Source: Planctomycetota bacterium (lineage in GTDB: Bacteria > Planctomycetota > Planctomycetia > Pirellulales > Pirellulaceae). Taken from it: 27,753 bases of DNA. Below are positions 1 to 5,498 of the stretch, piece by piece; the stretch's first letter is position 1, and each line of letters starts with the position of its first letter. Below the pieces are notes generated by a model that made no database searches, was not told the origin of the DNA, and saw only the letters and a program-made list of their open reading frames with translations. The stretch lies in contig JAJDEH010000463.1 in assembly GCA_029259935.1 (NCBI GenBank), positions 1-27,753 of the forward strand, given 5' to 3'. The position numbers and the translations under genes were made by a program.

Positions 1-238
1 TGCGTCGACCGCGGACCGAGGGCAGTTCCGCGCCGAAGACGTCTTCTTCAAGCTTGTCCAACGTTTCCGCGATCCGTTCGATGCTCGGATTGTCTTGCAA
101 GTAGTCGCCGGGATAGCTGTACAACTGAATGACAAAAAAGAGATCCTCCATGTTGGATTCCAGCTTCTTGTCATAACGAAACTCTTCGCCGTTTTCAGGA
201 GCGCTCAATTCGGCCTTCTTGATGATGGACTGGCGCAC
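1..238 (-). CDS. partial conserved protein fragment, 5' end apparently lost
   Basis: The minus strand is open from a stop at 287-289 down to the left edge and reads like real protein (for example SNMEDLFFVIQLYSYPGDYL, then ERIAETLDKLEEDVFG). The gene continues beyond base 1. The only usable start in the open stretch is a GTG at 236-238, but it has no Shine-Dalgarno sequence, and the coding-like sequence seems to run a few residues upstream of it (IPERVKIV). It then meets a stop inside the repeat-like motif at 264-297. I therefore suspect a longer gene broken on its 5' side. The fragment faintly recalls the C-terminal region of some planctomycete lysophospholipid acyltransferases, but that is a weak impression and no catalytic motif is visible. 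Confidence 0.5.
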   Translation of the reverse strand, partial: MRQSIIKKAELSAPENGEEFRYDKKLESNMEDLFFVIQLYSYPGDYLQDNPSIERIAETLDKLEEDVFGAELPSVRGRR

Positions 239-263
239 AATTTTGACCCGCTCGGGAATCGTA

Positions 264-297
264 CCGCCGAGAGGGCGGAAAAGGTGTCAGGAACCGA
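264..297. repeat. hairpin plus AAAAGGTGTCAGGAACC motif, probable dispersed repeat
   Basis: A short hairpin (CCGCC at 264-268, GGCGG at 274-278, 5-nt loop) runs directly into AAAAGGTGTCAGGAACC at about 279-297. From memory, near-identical motifs recur between genes in planctomycete and other environmental genomes, where they often read as KRCQEP in predicted proteins. There is only one copy here, so the repeat status is inference. The motif supplies the stop codon that ends the open frame of the neighbouring minus-strand fragment. Confidence 0.4.
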
Positions 298-561
298 AAA
301 CACCCTCCACTTAGTTACGTGAGATGTATTTGGCGCTCCGACGGTCGTCACTCAGGCCGAACTCCCGTGGCGGCGGGGGCGAAAGGGTTGCCGGAAGCGT
401 TTGGGGCGGACGACGCCTCGCCAACCGCAATATCCACTAGTTTCCGAGCCGATTCTTTCGGCTGAGTCGTGCCCTTGCTTGCATCCCTCTGTTCTCCCCA
501 TCACAATGACGGGGCTACTGTTCGGCTGTTCATGGCTCTTGTTTGGGGGCGGCACCCTGCG
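298..561. other. non-coding stretch upstream of comM
   Basis: I see no convincing gene here; open frames on both strands are short and have no recognisable protein features. A small perfect hairpin (AGCCGA 447-452, TCGGCT 458-463, 5-nt loop) is present without a following T-run. The comM frame is open back to an ATG at 469, but residues before the ATG at 562 do not look like the family N-terminus, so this stretch is probably the comM leader and promoter region. Confidence 0.4.
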
Positions 562-2106
562 ATGCTGGCAAAACTTCGGACGTTTTCGCTTCTGGGAATC
601 GAAGCGCTGCCGGTGGAAGTCGAAGTCGACGTTTCGGCCGGAGCGATTCCGAAGACCATTCTGGTCGGGCTTCCCGAGGCGGCCGTCAAGGAAAGTGTGC
701 ATCGTAACGAGCGGGCAATCGTGAATTCGGGCTTCACGCGTCCTCAAGATCGCGTTGTGATTAACCTCGCCCCGGCCGAGCTACCCAAACAGGCCGCCTC
801 GTTCGACCTGCCAATTACGCTGGGCATTTTGGCCGGCAGCGGGCAGATCGCTTCCGATTTGTTTGATCACTACGCGGTCGTGGGCGAGTTATCCCTGGAA
901 GGACTGGCCAGGCCCGTGAAGGGGGCGCTGTCGATGGCCATGGCGACGGCCAAACAAGAAGGACTTCGCGGCTTGGTCGTTCCCGCCGAAAGTGCCGCGG
1001 AAGCCGCCGTCGTGGAGGACATCGAAGTCATTCCGATCTCTAGCTTGACGCAAGCCGTCGGTTTCTTCTCGGGCCAGTTGGACATCGACCCCATGCCCTC
1101 CCGGCTGCAACAACTGTTTGAGGAATTGGGAACGTACGAAGAAAACTTTGCCGACGTCCGTGGCCAGGAACTTGCCAAGCGGGCACTGACAATCGCGGCC
1201 TCGGGATTCCACAACCTGCTGATGGTCGGTCCGCCCGGTTCGGGAAAGACGATGCTGGCCAAGCGGGTGCCCACCGTGATGCCGTCGCTGACGGCCGCCG
1301 AATCGATCGAAACGACGCGGATCTATAGCGCGCTGGGGCGGCTCGATGCCGGTCAGCCGTTGATGGCCAAGCGGCCCTTTCGTTCGCCTCACCATACGAT
1401 CAGCAACGCCGGGTTGGTCGGCGGCGGCAGCATCCCGACCCCGGGTGAAATCAGCCTCGCCCACAATGGCGTTCTGTTCCTGGATGAACTGCCCGAATTC
1501 AACCGGCAAACGCTTGAGGTGTTACGGCAACCACTGGAAGATCAAGTCGTCACCATTTCCCGAGCTTTGAACTCGACAACCTTTCCAGCCGACTTCATGC
1601 TGATTGCCGCGCTAAACCCGTGTCCTTGCGGCTACCGCAGCGACCCGCGCCGCGATTGCCAATGTACCGTTCCGCAAATCGAACGTTACATGTCGAAAAT
1701 AAGCGGCCCGCTATTGGACAGAATCGACATTCAGATCGAAGTGCCGGCCGTCGACTTCAAGGAACTGTCATCCCAAGCGCCTGGAGGGACCTCCAGCGAA
1801 ACGATGCGCGAGGACGTGCTTACGGCGCGCGCGTGCCAAGCAAATCGGCTGGGCGATCAATCTCAAACTCGCTACAACGCGCAGATGTCCTCGCGGCAAG
1901 TGCGCCAGTTCTGCAAGCTGGACGCCGAGTGTCTGGAATTGCTCAAAAGCGCCGTCAACGACATGGGCCTCTCGGCCCGAGCCCACGACAAGATCCTGCG
2001 CGTCTCACGTACCATCGCCGACCTTGAGCAGAGCGAATCGATTCAAGCGGTCCACATTCAAGAAGCGATCAACTATCGCATGCTCGATCGCAAACTGTGG
2101 ACCTAG
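562..2106 (+). CDS. comM: YifB/ComM-family Mg-chelatase-like AAA+ ATPase
   Basis: A 514-residue protein, close to the usual 500-510 for the family. The start at 562 gives the typical family N-terminus (MLAKLRTFSLLGIEALPVEV); the in-frame ATG at 469 would add 31 atypical residues. An N-terminal ChlI-type S5-like domain (about 1-170) is followed by the AAA+ module with Walker A GPPGSGKT at 223-230 and Walker B LFLDE with D308-E309. The C-terminal Mg-chelatase domain (about 400-514) includes RAHDKILRVSRTIADL. ComM in Haemophilus, Vibrio and Acinetobacter is a hexameric helicase that promotes branch migration during natural transformation; the role here is inferred from family. The last ~310 bp reappear, decayed, at 4381-4690, so this copy may carry a replaced 3' end. 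Confidence 0.95.
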   Translation: MLAKLRTFSLLGIEALPVEVEVDVSAGAIPKTILVGLPEAAVKESVHRNERAIVNSGFTRPQDRVVINLAPAELPKQAASFDLPITLGILAGSGQIASDLFDHYAVVGELSLEGLARPVKGALSMAMATAKQEGLRGLVVPAESAAEAAVVEDIEVIPISSLTQAVGFFSGQLDIDPMPSRLQQLFEELGTYEENFADVRGQELAKRALTIAASGFHNLLMVGPPGSGKTMLAKRVPTVMPSLTAAESIETTRIYSALGRLDAGQPLMAKRPFRSPHHTISNAGLVGGGSIPTPGEISLAHNGVLFLDELPEFNRQTLEVLRQPLEDQVVTISRALNSTTFPADFMLIAALNPCPCGYRSDPRRDCQCTVPQIERYMSKISGPLLDRIDIQIEVPAVDFKELSSQAPGGTSSETMREDVLTARACQANRLGDQSQTRYNAQMSSRQVRQFCKLDAECLELLKSAVNDMGLSARAHDKILRVSRTIADLEQSESIQAVHIQEAINYRMLDRKLWT

Positions 2107-2246
2107 AAGCGGCAAGCGCGTAACTAAATCTCCCTCTGATTGTCATTTTGGCAGTTGGGCCGGGTCAGTCGTAAAGACATGCTAATAATGATGTCAATCT
2201 GACAGCCGTTTGCGTTGGCACGCCAAATGCTCAACCTGCAGCCCCG

Positions 2247-3029
2247 ATGACCATTCATTTGGACCGGGCAACACGAACCCAGGATCTTCCATTAAGTGGG
2301 CAGATCATTGCAGCACTGGTACGCGCGGGAATCAATTCACTCGGTGAACTCGACGCCCGGCGTGATTCCATTTCGGATATTGACGGAATAGGACCAGCCC
2401 GCGCCGAAGAAGTACGAAAGGTGCTTCGGGCCTATGACATGCAGGCGCACGTTCGTGCGAGTGGTGACCGCAATCCGCGTGGCTGTATTACTCCCTCTCG
2501 TTTAGGCTTGGCGACACTTTTTCTTATGCTACTTGGCATAGTGGTCGCGACGCTCGCTAATTGGCAAAGTATTCGGAGTAACCTCGGCTTTAAGGATGAA
2601 CCTCCGGGTGTAGAAGATCGGTCAGAACTGCTGCCAGACCCGCGTCCATACCTACCCGATCTGGCGGAGGTCGAAATAGCCACTGCGGAGGATTTGGGAT
2701 CGTTAACCTGTTACTTCAAGAATAGTACTGGACGCGACGAGCTAGACCTATTCGCGTACGACGTAAGTGAACACGCCCGATTGATTGATGAAGGACGGGA
2801 TGACCTCGCGGAATGGTCAAGAATTACGGTCCAAGGCGTCGGTGGTGTTCATGCATTTGAGCCCTTCGGGGCGGGAGACTGGTCCTTTTTCGCCTGGGAC
2901 CGTGGACGTGTGGTCTGGTTAGTGAATAAGAAGTTAGCGCCGAATACAAAATGGTTACTAGAAGTGCTGGAAGATAATGAGGGAAATCTCAAGGCACTCT
3001 TTACAAGAGAGACCCCGGAAGGATCGTAA
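2247..3029 (+). CDS. HhH-domain, single-pass membrane protein of unknown function
   Basis: 260 residues. Residues about 12-66 read as helix-hairpin-helix repeats resembling HHH_5 or the RNA polymerase alpha-CTD (PLSGQIIAALVRAGI, then ISDIDGIGPARAEEVRKVL). One hydrophobic segment follows at about 85-106 (GLATLFLMLLGIVVATL), then an ectodomain of about 150 residues with no family I recognise. Topology is probably N-in/C-out, which would put a nucleic-acid-binding-type or protein-binding HhH fold at the inner face of the membrane. The stop lies 1 nt before the ATG of the next gene, so the two are very likely co-transcribed. No Shine-Dalgarno is visible. Base composition is more AT-rich than comM next door (24 G+C in the 60 bases at 2941-3000). 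The gene sits inside the segment bracketed by comM 3' ends. Confidence 0.8.
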   Translation: MTIHLDRATRTQDLPLSGQIIAALVRAGINSLGELDARRDSISDIDGIGPARAEEVRKVLRAYDMQAHVRASGDRNPRGCITPSRLGLATLFLMLLGIVVATLANWQSIRSNLGFKDEPPGVEDRSELLPDPRPYLPDLAEVEIATAEDLGSLTCYFKNSTGRDELDLFAYDVSEHARLIDEGRDDLAEWSRITVQGVGGVHAFEPFGAGDWSFFAWDRGRVVWLVNKKLAPNTKWLLEVLEDNEGNLKALFTRETPEGS

Positions 3030-3030
3030 G

Positions 3031-3621
3031 ATGATCAAAAACACAGTCATAATGGGCGCGGCGTCATTGGTGCTTTCAATTTCGCAAATCGGATACGCCG
3101 CCGATGAGATGAAATTCAGCAACCCTTACCCCCAAACCGTGTCGTTTCACTATCGCCCGGTCAGATCGGGACGTCCTGGAAAATACCGGAAAATAGAGAT
3201 TCCGCCGGGGGAGAGCCGTTCAATCCCAGTAAACAGAAGCGAGAACTACAACCTTTTTCTTCGGGACTGGAATGGCCGGGAATATTATAAGCTTGGCGTC
3301 AAAGTACACCGTACGATCAAACGGGATGGCACCCCTATTGCCCTGGATCAAATTTTTTCACTGCGAGGTGTCTGGTTAAGATGTCCGGATTCAAGAACGG
3401 GCAGGCTGGTGTTTGAGTACTACCCGTTGGCAGAAAACTTTCGGGTGAAGTTTCGCACAGCCCTTCGCGGCAGGAGCGTTGAAATCATTCCAGAAATTCC
3501 AGACCTAACACTCGAAGTCGTCGAATACGTCGAAGAATTCGTCGAAGACGGAGTCGTCAAAGAAGGTGTCGTCAAAGAATTCGTCGAAATCGTCGAAGTT
3601 CCTACGCCGCCCACTCAATAA
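3031..3621 (+). CDS. exported protein with Val/Glu-rich repetitive tail, unknown function
   Basis: 196 residues from the ATG at 3031, which has GGAAGGA just upstream. Residues 1-22 are a signal peptide (NTVIMGAASLVLSISQIGYA, with AxA-like cleavage after YAA). The mature part to about residue 155 is predicted beta-rich, for example KIEIPPGESRSIPV and ENYNLFLRDWNGREYY. The last ~35 residues are a low-complexity tail of VVE/FVE/VVKE units ending in PTPPTQ, encoded by repeated GTCGAA/GTCAAA words. The pattern of F-x-N, aromatic-rich strand, K/R-I strand, G and then a W-containing strand resembles the ectodomain of the upstream gene product, suggesting a shared fold. Function unknown; the 1-bp gap implies translation coupled with the upstream gene. 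Confidence 0.8.
   Translation: MIKNTVIMGAASLVLSISQIGYAADEMKFSNPYPQTVSFHYRPVRSGRPGKYRKIEIPPGESRSIPVNRSENYNLFLRDWNGREYYKLGVKVHRTIKRDGTPIALDQIFSLRGVWLRCPDSRTGRLVFEYYPLAENFRVKFRTALRGRSVEIIPEIPDLTLEVVEYVEEFVEDGVVKEGVVKEFVEIVEVPTPPTQ
3511..3600 (+). repeat. in-frame GTCGAA/GTCAAA short repeats
   Basis: About seven copies of CGTCGAA or CGTCAAA spaced 9-15 bases apart, all in frame, encode the Val/Glu-rich C-terminal tail of the 3031 gene. The spacing always respects codons, so units may be gained and lost without frameshift. Confidence 0.7.
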
Positions 3622-3658
3622 TTAGCGGGTTTCCGTTGTCTACAAGGTGTAAGCAACG
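3611..3658. repeat. 48-bp direct repeat, copy 1, with imperfect palindrome
   Basis: This repeat overlaps the last codons and stop of the 3031 gene. It matches 4292-4339 at 46 of 48 positions. Its right half is an imperfect palindrome: CGTTGTCTAC (3634-3643), loop AAGGT, GTAAGCAACG (3649-3658). Copy 1 and copy 2 lie 681 bp apart and bracket the minus-strand gene at 3677-4162. Confidence 0.85.
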
Positions 3659-3676
3659 AAGAGCAACGAACGCATG

Positions 3677-4162
3677 TCAGGAAACCCACCAGCTGGCGAA
3701 GAAACCAGCGGAAACTATAACGAAGAGTATGATGATTGCGCAACCCGCCCCGCTTTCAGACGCCCTCGGAGCCAGCCCATGCTGGATCAGACATCGTTTC
3801 CAAAGGTCTTCGTAGTGGATGTGTCTCTCCATGACGCGCATTGGGTCGCAGCCCAATGACCAAATGATGGTAGCGCAAGACTGCGCGGCACTATCTCTGT
3901 TACTCTTATCACCTTCAAGTCCAAAATGTGCCGCAATGAACGACGAAGTCATGAGGAAACGCGCGACAATCAGTGCCGCATTGGATGGTAGGTTTTGTTC
4001 ATCGTCGCCGAGGCAGCGTTGGGTGCCGCCGACGAAAGCATCACGATGCGTAACGAATATGTCCCAAGATTGCTCGCCGCGCTCGCGAATCGCGTCTTCC
4101 TGAAACACAATGAGCTCTTTAATCTCTTTGAGGTCGTTCGACATTGTTCGAGTCAGTCTCAT
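3677..4162 (-). CDS. hypothetical tail-anchored membrane protein
   Basis: 161 residues from the ATG at 4162; a second in-frame ATG at 4144 (MSNDLKEIKELIVF) is equally plausible, and neither has a Shine-Dalgarno. The first ~125 residues are soluble and helical-looking (IKELIVFQEDAIRERGEQSW, then AALIVARFLMTSSFIAAHFG). A single hydrophobic segment at the extreme C-terminus (CAIIILFVIVSAGFFASWW) suggests a tail-anchored inner-membrane protein. No family recognised. It is the only gene between the two 48-bp direct repeats and points opposite to its neighbours. Composition and Cys/Trp/His content look like genuine protein rather than an antisense shadow, and overlapping plus-strand frames look unnatural. 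Confidence 0.65.
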   Translation of the reverse strand: MRLTRTMSNDLKEIKELIVFQEDAIRERGEQSWDIFVTHRDAFVGGTQRCLGDDEQNLPSNAALIVARFLMTSSFIAAHFGLEGDKSNRDSAAQSCATIIWSLGCDPMRVMERHIHYEDLWKRCLIQHGLAPRASESGAGCAIIILFVIVSAGFFASWWVS

Positions 4163-4291
4163 GAGTCGATGGAGGTGAGAGTGTGGACCATACCAAATGA
4201 CTGGTGATGCGTCGTGGTCAGTCGTCGTTTCATGCTCGATGCTAGCCTCTGAGATGGCTGGCGTCCGCTCTCCCCGTTCCCGTTACGCGAA

Positions 4292-4339
4292 CCACTCAAT
4301 AATTAGCGGGTTTTCGTTGTCTACAAGGCGTAAGCAACG
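4292..4339. repeat. 48-bp direct repeat, copy 2
   Basis: It matches 3611-3658 with two changes, one of them in the hairpin loop (AAGGC for AAGGT), so the stem is kept. Similarity appears to extend a little to the left (GTTCC, then ACGCG, then CCACTCAATAA), as if the very 3' end of a gene like the one at 3031 had been duplicated too. It ends 5 bp before homology to comM begins. Confidence 0.85.
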
Positions 4340-4344
4340 GTGGT

Positions 4345-4739
4345 GGTCCCTTGCTGGACCGCATCGACATTCAAATCGAAGTGCCGGCCGTCGACTTCAA
4401 GGAACAGTCATCCCAAGCGCCCGGAGCAACCTCCAGCGACATGATGCGTGAGGACGTACTCAAGGCGCGCGCGTGCCAACCCAATCGGCTGGGCGATCAA
4501 TCTCAAACTCGCTACAACGCGCAGATGTCCTCGCGGCAAGTTCGTCAGTTTTGCAAACTGAACGTCGAGTGCCTGGAATTGCTCAACAGCGCCGTCAACG
4601 ACATGGGCCTCTTGGCCCGAGCCCACGACAAAATCTTGCGAGTCTCACGTACCATCGCCGACCTCGAACAAAGCGAGTTGATACAAGCGGATCTCGCGTG
4701 AGAAGCAACCAAAGCCCGATAGCATCCGTTTCGACCTAG
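4345..4739 (+). pseudogene. comM: decayed 3'-end copy of comM/yifB
   Basis: This stretch aligns to the end of the complete comM gene without gaps at an offset of 2640. Between 1741-2050 and 4381-4690 I count about 30 differences in 310 bp (about 90% identity); similarity to the left fades quickly before 4370. The frame stays open from 4351 to a stop at 4699-4701, giving ARAHDKILRVSRTIADLEQS and neighbours, but it lacks the whole AAA+ module and has lost the true C-terminus. A GACCTAG at 4733-4739 matches the end of the complete gene after a short deletion. It cannot make a working ATPase. It is probably a leftover of the ancestral 3' end or a duplicated end brought in with the 2107-4344 segment. 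Confidence 0.9.
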
Positions 4740-5287
4740 CAGATGTCTAAATCATCACGCAAATGATGCATGGCCCAGCTTAGGCAAAAGTCTCGATGGC
4801 TGGCCAGGAATCCTCGGGCGAAGGCCGTGGCCAGCGAGGCGTCGCCGGCGGGCAATTGAGCCAGTCGTTCCTCGAACTCCTGCTTCTCCTCCGGCGTCAT
4901 GTTGAGATGCCGCTGTTGAAATCGGGCAGCTTCGCGTCCCTTTGGCGTTGCTAGATGGCCGATTTGGACGCAAGCCAACTCTCCAGCGTCGAACCACGTC
5001 AACTGGCATGCGCGGCAGGTGTCGAGGTGGAAGGAAAGGGGCGGCCGAGAAAATTCCTTGTGCATGAGCGCCCGACAACGGGGGCACTTGAGTTTGTGCC
5101 GGCTGTCCGCCGCGCCATCCGCCAGTGCCTCTTCCTTGAGCGTGTCGACGGAGTTCATCTGTCGCCGTTTGATGGCGGTCACTTTTTGCGTGCCGACCAA
5201 GTAGCCGTTACAAGGCTCGCAAGCAAACACCGCCACCTCTTCATAGCGGATGCGTTTCAGATCGACCGAACAAAGAGGGCATTTCAT
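4736..5287 (-). CDS. zinc-ribbon (zf-TFIIB-like) protein
   Basis: 183 residues with two zinc-ribbon-like Cys sets: C3-C6 with C23-C26, and C68-C71 with C91-C94. The second set, CPRC then CRACQLTWFDAGEL, closely follows the pattern of the zf-TFIIB (PF13453) ribbon seen in many small bacterial proteins, where W-F-D-x-G-E-L is typical. The C-terminal ~80 residues are helical and charged (MTPEEKQEFEERLAQL). The protein is probably soluble and cytoplasmic; its role is unknown. Its stop codon (CTA at 4736-4738 on the plus strand) shares a CTAG with the apparent old comM stop, so the two genes once met tail to tail. A promoter-like sequence lies about 120 bp upstream. Confidence 0.85.
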   Translation of the reverse strand: MKCPLCSVDLKRIRYEEVAVFACEPCNGYLVGTQKVTAIKRRQMNSVDTLKEEALADGAADSRHKLKCPRCRALMHKEFSRPPLSFHLDTCRACQLTWFDAGELACVQIGHLATPKGREAARFQQRHLNMTPEEKQEFEERLAQLPAGDASLATAFARGFLASHRDFCLSWAMHHLRDDLDIC

Positions 5288-5404
5288 GGCATGCTTCCAG
5301 GCCGCGCGCCGCGGTTTTATAGGCCTTCGCCTCGATGGTCGCCCAGCGTCACGATATCAAAGCCTTTGAAAACGAGAGTTGCCGACAGGATCACACTGGC
5401 TGAT

Positions 5405-5431
5405 AGTATATCAGTCTTGGGGTACAGTCAA
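5405..5431 (-). promoter_or_regulatory. putative sigma70-type promoter for the zinc-ribbon gene
   Basis: Read on the minus strand: TTGACT (5426-5431), 15-nt spacer, TATACT (5405-5410). The spacer is 2 nt short of ideal. The -10 overlaps an inverted repeat CTGATA-GTA-TATCAG at 5400-5414, which could bind a dimeric regulator. Position, about 120 bp before the start at 5287, fits. Confidence 0.4.
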
Positions 5432-5498
5432 CGAAACATCGCTTCTTGGCAGCGGCCTGGTTCCAGCGCGCGGTTGAGTGCATATGTGCGGTTTGCCG

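Noticed and set aside
469..561. Longer comM start at ATG 469
   Set aside because: The additional 31 residues do not resemble the family; the typical N-terminus begins exactly at the ATG at 562.
352..747. Minus- and plus-strand frames overlapping the comM 5' region
   Set aside because: They are Arg/Pro-rich shadow translations with no features, and overlap the real comM frame.
3611..4339. The 48-bp repeats as integron attC sites
   Set aside because: They are folded and gene-flanking, but I cannot find proper GTTRRRY and RYYYAAC boxes at the ends, and no integron integrase is in the window. Kept only as cassette-like.
4351..4701. A separate 116-residue functional gene with the Mg-chelatase C-terminal domain
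   Set aside because: It is colinear with the end of comM, starts in the middle of the AAA+ module, has no ribosome site and ends prematurely. A pseudogene fragment explains it better.
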